From positions 26,786,001 to 26,850,000 of the forward strand of contig NC_088921.1 of the NCBI RefSeq assembly GCF_038396675.1: DNA of 64,000 bases. Reading direction: 5' to 3'. The translations under genes and the position numbers were made by a program. Shown one piece after another: positions 34,755 through 44,934 of the stretch. This stretch comes from Hydra vulgaris (lineage: Eukaryota; Cnidaria; Hydrozoa; Anthoathecata; Hydridae). The notes beneath the pieces were generated by a model, which did not search any database, was not told the origin of the DNA, and saw only the letters and a list, made by a program, of their open reading frames with translations. Within the stretch, counting starts at the first letter, position 1; each line of letters begins with the position of its first letter.

Positions 34755-34970
34755 TTACTATACTGAGGTATTATGTTGGATGTAGCTTTTTTCATGCCAT
34801 ACTCAAGGAGAAGAGAGATGCATCAAGCTTGTAACCGAAGCTTCAGATCAAGTTTGCGGTTTGGCTAAAAGAGACGGCTTCATTCGTGCAAGACTTGCAT
34901 CGCAAAAAATAATGCCTTTATTTAACACAAAAAGACAGTTTGAGACAGATCCAAATGAATCAGATAGTTG
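34755..34970 (+). pseudogene. Transposon-protein fragment (same family as 36.6-37.5 kb)
   Basis: The plus frame reads LVTEASDQVCGLAKRDGFIR then ARLASQKIMPLFNTKRQFET. Both resemble an N-terminal segment of the unclassified transposon protein found at 36.6-37.5 kb. The bases GAGGTATTATGTTGGATGT at 34764 recur at 37150, so pieces of one element appear shuffled. The assignment is from residue pattern only. Confidence 0.35.
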
Positions 34971-35351
34971 AACTTTATTACAGCTAAACTTTAACCATTT
35001 TTCAAAAACATTTTCTACACAACTTTGATTGTTCATTAAGGACCGCAGAGCTTGTTTGCCAGAAACTCATGAAACAGTTTTTTTTCTTAAAAACTAGCCC
35101 TATAACTGAAAGCCCAATCGAAACATGATATGTTCAGATCCAAATGATACAAACTTTGTGACCTGTGTATTGATAAAAAAAGACTTCTAAGTTGTTTACA
35201 TCTTATGAAATATTTAGTATTATCAACTTAGAAAAATGGTGGTACCAGCTAAATTTGTTTAATAAGCGCAATTGTTATCATTAAATGCGTTGTTTTAGAA
35301 ATTTTTTGTTTTTAGCTAACCCTATTATTTGTTTTATCTAGCCCCTATGAT

Positions 35352-35425
35352 AGGGTTTTTTAAAAAGTGTTTTTATAAAGTTAAAGATATGTAACTTTAT
35401 TTAAACACTTTTTAAAAAACTCCTA
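35352..35425. repeat. Foldback repeat (hairpin, about 30-base arms)
   Basis: AGGGTTTTTTAAAAAGTGTT and its near-complement pair through a short loop, continuing with ATAAAGTTA opposite TAACTTTAT. It is a MITE-like foldback with no coding capacity. Confidence 0.75.
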
Positions 35426-35489
35426 TTTAAAAAAAGTTACATATTTGATACTTTTTATAAGTAAATATTTAACTTTATTTATTATCATT

Positions 35490-36470
35490 AAATATAATGT
35501 TCCTCCAGTGTCTCTCTTCTTCATTTCCTGTATCTTCTAGTGTACCTTAAGTTTCTTTGTTTGGTCCTGCATTGTTTCTTATCGTCATTAGTAATCTTCC
35601 TTACAATCTTATATCTAGAGTGGCCATATTTGCTGACAAATCGAATTTATTTTATGTCTTTTCAATTGCTTAGAACAGGCAGCCAATCTTGAATATGATT
35701 TCACTTTTGTATTGGGTTGGCGTTTGCAATGGCTAATAATTTTTAACTTAAACAACAAAAACTTTTTTACAAAAAATTATTTTCTGTAGACTGTTACAGT
35801 ACCATTTAGCTGGCTAACAACCTGATTAATGAATGGTAACTTTCTCACTGAGTCCTCTTTTTTATGTAACCTTGGATTATCATCTAACATTGACCAATTA
35901 AGAAAACCACATATACAATCAATTGCATAGTTTACATTTGTTAAGGTTGGTTCTCCTTGTTTTCCTTGCCATTATCTTACTCCTGATTCTATTCTCTACC
36001 TCTACAAATCTCTTATTTACCCTTGTATAGTAAACTATTAATATATTTAGGTTGGTCTTCTAATGAAATTTTTTTTTTAAAGGTTGAAAAACGCATCTTA
36101 GATGTAGTTAGACCTACTTTATCAGCCACGCTTGAGCCTTTCTATTATCTTCTTTAGATTGCATCTCTTTTTCTCTTCTACAAATACTACCATAATTCCT
36201 GCTCAAAAGAGTTATCATCTCTAAGACCATTTGAGCAAAACTCATTTTTACTTGATTCGTCATTTAGCAAGTCGCATTCTTTTACTCCATCTGTCTCTGC
36301 GTGCTTTTAAACCTTTTATCCATCTCCTTTTTTTTCCTCCACTTGAATGCTTTTGAAATTACTTCCATCTTCATGTCTTTCTGATTCAATCTACAACTTT
36401 TCAAGTCTTCTGCAAACAGTTTCCTTGTTCTTTAGTTATTCTTTAGTCTATTCTTTCTCTTTAGCTATTA
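35490..36470 (+). pseudogene. LINE reverse transcriptase C-terminal remnant
   Basis: The plus strand has, in drifting frames, SLFGPALFLIVISNLPYNLI, SRVAIFADKSNLFYVFSIA (the catalytic DD region, here ADK, so mutated), the long thumb region, and near the end QNSFLLDSSFSKSHSFTPSV followed by MLLKLLPSSCLSDSIYNFSS (36347 on), the usual LINE C-terminus with a Leu-Pro-Ser-Ser-Cys-type ending. Many stops are present. It could be the 3' part of the same family as the endonuclease fragment at 49.6-50.7 kb, but the two do not overlap. Confidence 0.65.
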
Positions 36471-36611
36471 CAGGTATTGAAGATCGAGTAATATCATCAA
36501 GCCGCATTCAGAATCAAGTTTTTATTCTATATCTCGAGATTTTGACTCTGATGAAACTGTGATTTTGAATACTGACTCAGAATCAGGAACGGAAAAGATA
36601 AAACTGAAAAA

Positions 36612-37500
36612 ATGAGATCACCGTTACTATCCTTAGCACAAGCCTGCGATAGAGTAGGTGTTTTAAGCAGAGGTGCTGCATTTATAGCATGTGCTGTGCT
36701 GGAAGACATGAACATGATTTCAAAAGGAGACCAATCTAAAGTAATTGATAAAAACAAGATTGAAAGAGAAAGAAAAATAGACTTAAAATGCAACATTTAG
36801 ACCACGAAAATATTCAAATGTTAGAAGGTTTGTATTTTAATGGAAGAAAAGATACAACATTAGTCGTTGATACAAACAAGAAGAAAAATATAACAAGAGC
36901 CAGGTTCAAAGTATCTAGGGCATGTAGAGACTGCATAAGGGCATGGATACGGCATTAAGACAAGTATAAAAATATTTTAAGCTCAAAACAACATTAATAC
37001 ATCTAAGCTAGTTTCCATGGGTTGTGACGGGAAAAACTTACTTGATATTTGCAAAGCAATATCTACAGTTGCTGTCCAAACACTTTGGCTAACCAAAATC
37101 CTGGAAAACTTAACCATGCCAGGTGGGTGACCACTGCTAACAGAATATTGAGGTATTATGTTGGATGTTGCAAACCGTCACACAGGCTGAGAGAAATAAT
37201 TGAGTTTATGATTAAAGTTTACTGCCAAATTTGGTTCAATATAAGATGTAATCCCTAATGCACGCAAGGTGTTAGACATTTATGGCTAACCATCAATTTA
37301 TCCAGGTATGCCAGTACTGAAATAAAAAGTCTTGATCCAGTTATAAAAAGGAATGGTTTTTTTGCGCATCCAGAAAACATGCTTCATGCTATGATATCGG
37401 ATACTCGCCCAAATGTAAGAAAATTGACATTACAACAAATAATGAAAGCAAGATCAATGAAAACAAAGTCAAAAAATGAGGTGTTCATTTTAAAAGGTAA
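36612..37500 (+). pseudogene. Unclassified transposon protein, broken
   Basis: The plus frames read SLAQACDRVGVLSRGAAFIA then CAVLEDMNMISKGDQSKVID (36618-36740). A stop and frameshift lead to SMGCDGKNLLDICKAIST (about 37013), NQNPGKLNHARWVTTANRIL (37102-37160), EFMIKVYCQIWFNIRCNP, SRYASTEI, GFFAHPENMLHAMISDT and KARSMKTKSKNEVF (to about 37490). I know this residue order from repeated proteins in insects and cnidarians (ACDR.GVS.R, GCDG, NPGKL.H.RW.TTANRIL), which behave as transposon proteins, but I cannot give a superfamily name. No terminal repeats were found, and there are several stops. Confidence 0.5.
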
Positions 37501-37634
37501 ACACACAGATTTTAAAACTACATCATTTATGCTATAAATAGAAAGTATATCTTTAACTTGAGACACTTTAAATTTATTTAACAATTTTGAGTCTAAAGGA
37601 TATTCATAAAAGTTTGCGGTGCAAAAAAATTTTA

Positions 37635-37771
<137 letters not shown>

Positions 37772-38099
37772 CTTTCTTAATGATGTTTTAATGAATTCCA
37801 AATTTGGAAATATTCAAAAGTACTCAGATATTATTTTGTGTTAATGAAAACATATATGATTGAAGTTTAATAATCTTATACTGACTGACATTAAACAACT
37901 AAGATCATATTATTGAACATATGTTAAGCTCAAATTTACAAATAGGGCAATCATTTTTTTGTATAATTATCTTAAAACAGAGATTTTTTCTGAAACTTGT
38001 TTTAAAATTTGTTTAAGTGGTAATGATGGTTTTCGTATTTGGTTTGATGGTTTTCGTATAAGTTTTTTAACACAACTAATTTTCAATTAGAAAACCGCT

Positions 38100-39680
38100 T
38101 ACTTCACCTAATACACCGAAGCAACGAATAACATCTGGTAAACAAACCAGGCAGTAAATATTGTAAGTAATAAATGGCCCATATAACTTCTGTGAATGCT
38201 GTACAAAATTGTCAACAACTTTTGAGTAAAGTTGCACACATTTTGACAAAGCTTACTGCTAACATGACATGAAATGACTACATATCGAAGCAAAAAATGT
38301 TTGAACAAAATAGTATGCAAAGTGCATATAAGAAATAATGGACCAGTATACACCAAAAACAAATAAAATTCAGTTACCTTCTAACGATCTAGTTCATGTG
38401 AGGGAACATGATTTACGCATAAATTCATTTGGTATAGAATTACGTAACAACTTCTAGTGTTTACTTATTTTCCTAACTTGTTGTGCAGATAATATAGTTT
38501 TTAAAGGACCCTTATACCAAAACTGTAAAAACTTTATCATGACACTTAAACAGACAAGATGCAAGTAATCTAACACAAAGTCAGTTATCATAACAATAGA
38601 TAACTGCGTTAGAGGTGATTTAATATTGTTTTTATGATGATCTTCATACAACATATCCTTAAATACTTCATTAGTTCAAAGAGGGCTATTTACTTTTGGA
38701 AATATTCTTCTTCTTATATATTTTCCCAATTGAATGCAACATTCACAAATATAATATCCACTATACAGCTTTGTATTTTTAAAAATGATCATGCAGGAGC
38801 ATTGCACACAAAACTATGAATGCGGAATTGATAACGTTTGTCTTTCAGTATTATTCTATCATTTTCTAATCGAGATGTTTTAACTACAAATGAGTTGAAA
38901 AATTAAATAAGGTTAGAAGGTTTATTTCATTCAGCATAGAATTCAATTAAAAAAGGTCTACTTGTGTAACTTGGTTGTTTTAATAAACCAAGAATTGGCC
39001 ACAGCTGTAAACCAATGCTTTTAAATATAGGCAAACCATTAATATTGAATTGCATTGACAATCGAGAACAGTCTGATAGATTTAAAAACTTTGTTCACTT
39101 TTAAACAATTTTTTCAAGCATGATGCAAATCAGAAATGATGATATATATCACCACTATCATAATTTTTCATAACTCACGTATCTTGGTGTTGGCAATAAA
39201 GTCCTGGTATCAAGTGGCAAAAAATAATGATGTGGTTTAAGTATTTAAGAGAGAGATTTTTATAAATTGTGAGAAATATTTTCTTCAACAGCCCATTGAG
39301 CAAGATCATTATCAAGCAGTCCTTCGTTACCATCACTGTCATTTTTATCACTATCTGGAATATTGTCAGATTCAGATTTCCATTCCACGCTATCACTGTC
39401 ACTCATTTGGAGATATAAATTGTCATTGAATTTAGATAGTCGATTATTATCTATTTCATTATTTTATTAAACTTGATTAATATCAAACCAATCTGCAATT
39501 TTACTAGGTGTATGAAAATCAGTTTCTTTTTCAAAACAGATTTCCTTATTTATATCTGCATGTAAAATATAAGTGAGTTTACTATTGCATTGTTCAACTG
39601 ATACAGTATTATGCATTAGGCCAACATCTTCTTTTTTGGCACTAGAACTTTGAATGTCTCCGAAGTGTGCTTAAACTCTG
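38100..39680 (-). pseudogene. CACTA/EnSpm-like transposase remnant (tnp2/DUF4218 type)
   Basis: On the minus strand, going down from about 39640: CNSKLTYILHADINKEICF, MSDSDSVEWKSESDN, DLAQWAVEENISHNL, LKPHHYFLPLDTRTLLPTPR, then SMQFNINGLPIFKSIGLQLW with PILGLL (about 39050-38990; normally NIDGLP with the first acidic residue, here Asn). Next come KRYQFRIHSFVCNAPACSFL (about 38845), SPLTQLSIVMITDFVLDYLH (38610), CLSVMIKFLQFWYKGPLK and VYTGPLFLICTLHTI (38350). This order matches animal EnSpm-like transposases. Many stops and frameshifts, including loss of the first Asp, show it is dead. No CACTA ends were found. Confidence 0.65.
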
Positions 39681-39689
39681 GCACGAATA

Positions 39690-40848
39690 CGACGCCTTAT
39701 GGAAGAATATGACTTGAATTTAATATAATCAAATAATTTAATTTCAAAAATCTAATAGATTTTTATTTAATAATAAATACAGTTACCATTTTATCTAAGG
39801 AATAAGTACAATAACAATAATAACTACTTTTTATATCATTAAAGTTCTAAATGAATATATTACTATTATACTATAGTATACTAATAATTTATTCATTTAG
39901 TATAAATTGACCTTTAATTCATTAAATCAAAAACTGATTATAATCAGTCTTTGATTTAATGAATCTAACTATTAAAGGTTTTATTAGTTTATTATTCAAT
40001 TAACAAATAGATTAACGATTTTAACAAAATAAATTTACCAAGTAATGTAGTAAAAAGTCATAACAAAGTGCTTAAGTACAGAAAAGTCTCACTATTTAAA
40101 TCGGACACCGCTTTGATGCCTTTTTTAAAATTAAAAAATTATACGTTTGGTTTTTTTTATTTAGATTCTACAATAAAAAACCGAACAATATCGGATGAGC
40201 GTCAGGTAAATATTTGGTAATCGAAAAATATACTTATTTGGTTGCCAATAAACACTAAGCCAATGTTTAGCCGATATTATAAATCGAGCCGACTTTAACC
40301 TATGTAACGATTAAACCTTAACACAGGGTAAGGGAAAAACTGCTTCAAAATTTTTGAAGTTCAAGGTTTTATCTTTTATTATTAGATCTTTATAATTGTT
40401 TATTAATGTTTTTTTTATTAGTATTATCTAATTAATATTTTTACCTTTATATTTTTGGCTTGTGTTTTTTTCTAAGTTTTATTTCTAAGTTTTATTACTC
40501 ATGCATTTCAAAGTTACGTTTTCATTAAACTTTCGAATTGTATGCAAAGATCTTGATTTTAAACTGCGTTTTTTTTTTGGTAAACTTGTGTAGCAACTTC
40601 ATTAAATATTTTTATGAAGGATGAGTTTTTTACTTGCTTACTTATTATTAACCATGAAATAGCTTGTGGATTTATTCCACATTAAAAAATAATCAACTTA
40701 TTAAATAGTGAATATTTATTTTGTAAAAGTTACTAAACTAGCATCAAGTTGCTAAATAAATAAATAAAACTTATTACCAAGTTATTATTAAATTAAAAAT
40801 TAAAAATTATTATTGAGTTTTATTATTAATTACAACAGTTTTATTATG
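39690..40848. other. AT-rich stretch with a foldback at 39911-39979
   Basis: The foldback pairs CCTTTAATTCATTAAATCAA with its complement across ACTGATTATAATCAGT. No gene is recognised in the rest. Confidence 0.5.
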
Positions 40849-40850
40849 GG

Positions 40851-41032
40851 GTCGTCCATAAATTACGTCACGCTATAAAGAAAGGAGGAGGGGGGGTGAA
40901 GGGGAGTGGTTTTGTGACGACGACTCATACATAACTTTCTTCTTGAGTGTAACAACTTTGTGACGAGGAAGGAGGGGGGGAGGGAGGGAGGTAAAAACGG
41001 TCGAAAATTGCGTTACGTAATTTATGGACGAC
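40851..41032. mobile_element. MITE with GTCGTCCATAAATTACGT ends
   Basis: Both ends read GTCGTCCATAAATTACG inward (40851 on the plus strand, 41032 on the minus strand). The interior of 182 bp is strongly G-rich on one strand (AGGAGGGGGGGTGAAGGGG, GGAGGGGGGGAGGGAGGGAG) and includes two GTGACGA words. MITEs with this end sequence are widespread in invertebrates. It has no coding capacity. Confidence 0.8.
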
Positions 41033-42230
41033 TTCTATCGAAAGACTCCAAGAAATGTAAAGGTATTACTGGGAATAAAAAGTGTAAACAGCTACAAAAT
41101 TTCAGCTACAAAAAAGTATTTCAGCAATTATAATTAGTATATTTAAACCGGATATTTCAATAATTCTGTTACAACATTTTGGTTATGAACTGACGTGTTA
41201 ACAGAATTTTCTATTTTTACAGATTTAAATGTTTTCTATTAATAATTATTGATACATATGTCGTAGTATATCTTAAAAAACTGTGTTTCTATAATATACA
41301 TTTAATAATATTCATTTATATGTTGCATGTTCAAATACAAAAGCATTTTGTAGTTTGTTTTACAAAGTTGCTTAACTTTTGATACAAGGTATCAGATATT
41401 CCTTGCATCAGGTTATAATAATCTGATACAAGATATCATATTATTATAAACCTTGATGTTTTGGATTATCCTTTAACCTTCATGAAAAAGATAGCAAATA
41501 TAAAAATATAATAGTAATTTATTTTTGTTTGTTTATAAAATTATTACATGTCATAAAAATATTGATAAAATGGCACCTTTCTTAATGTTAGGCTGTTTGT
41601 TTATTTTGAATAAATTAAGGTGTAAATCTAAATAGTAGTTGTATTGGTTTAAGGTTAAATTATTATATTGGCTTAAGACGAAATTAAGTTTAAGGTAAGC
41701 TATTTAACCCACAACATATCGTAAACTAGGCTGATCAGCAAGCTATGTAAATTACAGTGTGTGTATATTTATGAAATAGAATTTACAAATTGAATGACAA
41801 TAAAACATGTATGATAGGTTGATAGAACAGTTGTAGTTTTATTTTCTTTTTTTTTAGACATTGGCAGGATCTACTTGACAATTTACTTTCTTGCAACGAG
41901 GTTAAAAGAACCTCCAACTACAAACCAATTTAATCTATTTTTGATAGCAGGATGTTCTAAGAAGATTTGCCTTTTATTTTATTTACTAATTAGAATACTT
42001 AATTTCATAATTTCTTTAAATTATTTTTGAAGATTGTTTTGTGCTGGCTTTTTCACAAAATAATAAGTTTAAAAAATTATTTCACATAGAGATTTTTAGT
42101 TTTTAATAATTAATTTTATTAAGGAGTATAATTTTAATTTGTTAGTCAATTTTTTGTAATATTTTTTTGCAAATATCAATTTGATATTATGTTACTAATT
42201 TAAGAGTTTAATCTCAAGATATATTTAAAA
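41033..42230. other. AT-rich stretch, nothing recognised
   Basis: Short partial inverted repeats around 41390-41450 (GATACAAGGTATCAG and relatives) are the only visible structure. Confidence 0.4.
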
Positions 42231-42234
42231 AAAT

Positions 42235-42800
42235 GGCAGGATGTAGGGGAGGCCGGGGCTAGTTGCCTCGGTTTTTACTCTCTGTAGCCCTAACAGGACA
42301 TTTTTTTGAAAACTTTAAAGTGTAGTCTCAAAGGTTATGAATTTGGGTAACTTAAAATTTGCATTCATTTACAAAAAAAAATTCTTGGGGCCTTCCCGGG
42401 CCCTCAAAAAAAAAAAAAAAAAATTGCGCCCACTTACCCCATCCCGGGGTAAGTTGGCGCAAACTATAAAAATGATTTATAATGTACTATTAAGTGCAAA
42501 ATTAATAGAAATTTTTTTACTATTAATTTTGTCAACAAATTTAAGCTAAAATTTAATATTACTTTTAGGTATCAAATATTAGTACGTATAACAGCCAAAA
42601 CAGTATCCCACTTTTTATCTGTGAAAAAAAAACGAAAAAAATTTTTTTTTTAAATTTTTTTGTAAAAGTAAATTTTTTCAATATTGTTAAAATTAAAAAA
42701 AAAAAATTAATTTTAAAAAAATTTATATATTTTTCCATAGTAAATGCTATGAGCCAACTTACCCCCTGAAAATTTTGTCAACTTACCCCGATAGCCTTTT
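42235..42800. repeat. Repeat with CTTACCCC motifs and a GC-rich end
   Basis: GGCAGGATGTAGGGGAGGCC at 42236 opens the stretch, CTTACCCCATCCCGGGGTAA (42432-42451) is a palindrome, and further ACTTACCCC copies lie near 42760 and 42782. This is a decayed non-autonomous element. It may be connected to the protein fragment at 42.96-43.25 kb. Confidence 0.4.
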
Positions 42801-42959
42801 TTTCAATAAACAGTCTATAGATCCTTACTGATCACTTTCAAATACCTAGGTTTTCAAATGTTAGTAGTATTTAAATACTTTAAAAATTGCAATAACTTTT
42901 ATCTATTCTCATTGTATTGTAAAAACGAACTAACAAATGTAACCTAAAATGTTTTTAAA

Positions 42960-43250
42960 AAAAACGCTCAGTGTGATACAAAAATATTCTTTTAAAAAGT
43001 GTAATGTTGTGTTTTAAATAATACTTGTACACGTGTGATTTTCTGTACTTTGTTTTGTGTTTTTGAATTTGTTCCGCAAAAGTATTTTTTTCTCATTGGA
43101 CAATTTATAAAAATGTTTCATTATATGATTTCTTTCTTTATCTGAAAAATAATCACTGCATTTATGACTGCATTTTAGCTTACAGCCTTTAACTTTTTTT
43201 GCAGAAAGTAGTTGTCCTCTGATATCAACATACTCTTCCTCTCCATCCCA
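42960..43250 (-). pseudogene. Fragment of an unclassified transposon protein (sister of 21.59-21.74 kb)
   Basis: The minus strand reads EYVDIRGQLLSAKKVKGCKL, then KCSHKCSDYFSDKERNHIMK and HFYKLSNEKKN, with the spaced Cys of a zinc-like motif, and ends with TQNKVQKI and a Phe-rich segment. The DNA shares distinctive words in the same order with 21590-21740. No frame is long enough to function. A simple (CT)n tract follows at 43260-43275. The superfamily is unknown to me. Confidence 0.4.
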
Positions 43251-43479
43251 CCCCTTCCCTCTCTCTCTCTCTCTTTTGCTTTTCTTACATTTTTTGTCAA
43301 TTATCTGGTATCTTTTTTTGTTTTTTAGTTAATGTTACACGCTCCGTTGTTAAAATATTAATGTTAGATTTATTTAAACAGTCTTCGTTTTTTACTGTAG
43401 ATGTGCTATTACTTTGTTCAACAATAACACAGTTTGTTTATTGATATTTAGAAAGGGCTGCTATTAAAATAAATGAAAA

Positions 43480-44140
43480 TTTTTTTTTTATAATGACCAG
43501 AATTCAAAGTTTTACATATCTAATGGATCATTTTTTATGATTATTAGAGGTTAATATTTGCCATTTTACTTTACCTCAAAATTTTTGAAAAATTTTACTC
43601 GATCAACCATTTAGATTTTTAAATTTTAAAGCTCTTAACGCACATATTACTAAAGTTATTTTTGTTCTTGTAAATCCATTTTTTTGCTTTTTTTGCTGAC
43701 TCAGCAGAAAAAAGGAAAAAAAATCATGCTTTTGACAAAAAGCAAAAGTCACTATTTGTGACAAATAAATGAAAAAGGTGTTTTTTATATTCAGTTTGTT
43801 AACTACTATCAAAATTTTTTTATTAATATAAAAAAAAGATCACATTGTAGAAAATGAAATTTATAGAGCAGTTCTACCCTAATATTGTAAGTAATCTCTG
43901 TCGAACTTATAGTGTAAATTTCATTTATTTTACTAATATTATTTTGTATAACTATAATACTATTTTGATAAAAATTACTTTGGTTTATCCTGCTTAACAT
44001 GCTTAGTATAATATAAAAAATGTCTTTCTTTATAACCTACATAAAGCAAAACTATTACTCTGTTCAAATTAACTTCTCTCAGATTAAACATACTTAAGCT
44101 TCTGTCAGTAAGAGACCTTTTCACAGTTCTGATCAATTAG
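43480..44140. other. AT-rich stretch, nothing recognised
   Basis: No supported coding or repeat feature. Confidence 0.4.
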
Positions 44141-44141
44141 T

Positions 44142-44191
44142 GCGCGCGCATAATTACTTGTACATCATTTGTACAAGTAAATATGCGCGCG
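44142..44191. repeat. GCGCGC-tipped palindrome next to the 44.2-48.9 kb element
   Basis: GCGCGCGCATAATTACTTGT and its near-perfect complement enclose a short loop (ACATCATTTG region). It lies only six bases outside the left terminal repeat of the large element. It may be a small foldback insertion or a target hotspot. Confidence 0.75.
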
Positions 44192-44439
44192 TTTTGTACA
44201 ATCTAATGTCAAAATGAGGTACCTAATACGATAAATTTCAAAAACATACGGTTTTCTATAAAAATCCTAAAACAGCGCCGCTATTCAATTTAAAAATATG
44301 ATTTTTTTTTACTATTTTACTAACTTACTGATTTGTATCATTTAATTTTATAATTATCAAATATAAGTGTAAGTTGACGAAAATGTAACCTTTTTAGAAA
44401 AAATAATATTAGTGGGACCAAAAAAAATTTTAAATAGCG

Positions 44440-44880
44440 GATTTTAGCTAATTTTGCCTAAATTAGACTTTTTTATACTGCTAAATGTTATTAATGACTG
44501 TTATTAATCTATCTTCTTCTGATTTTTAATGAATAAATGAAAAGTGCAATTAAATTTAGATTTGTTATGCATTTTCAGGTGATAAAAACATTTAAAAATG
44601 GTGGATTTTTAGCCATTTTTGCACAAGTTTGGCTGTAAAATATTAATAATAACTGTTATTGGGCTGTCTTATTCTGATTTTTTATGAATAAAGGAAAAGT
44701 GACCAAGTTTTAAACTGTTTTGTATTTTTAGGGGGTCAAAATAATTTAAAATTGTGGCTTTTAAACCAATACTGCATAAATTAGGCCTTTTATAAGATGT
44801 AAAATGTTATTAATGACTGTTATTTGTCTATCATGTTTTGTTTGGTAATGACTTTAGGAAAAGTGAATCTAAACAATTGA
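44440..44880. repeat. Subterminal array, left, unit about 160 bp
   Basis: GTTATTAATGACTGTTATT-type words start at 44487, 44641 and 44806, each followed by a TCTGATTTTT(T)AATGAATAAA-like word and a GGTGATAAAAA/GGGGTCAAAAT word. The spacing is 154-165 bases. The same unit appears reversed at 48060-48410. Confidence 0.7.
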
Positions 44881-44934
44881 ATTTAAAACTTTTATATAAA
44901 AAAATCAATATTATATCAATATGAGTTAGTTTTT

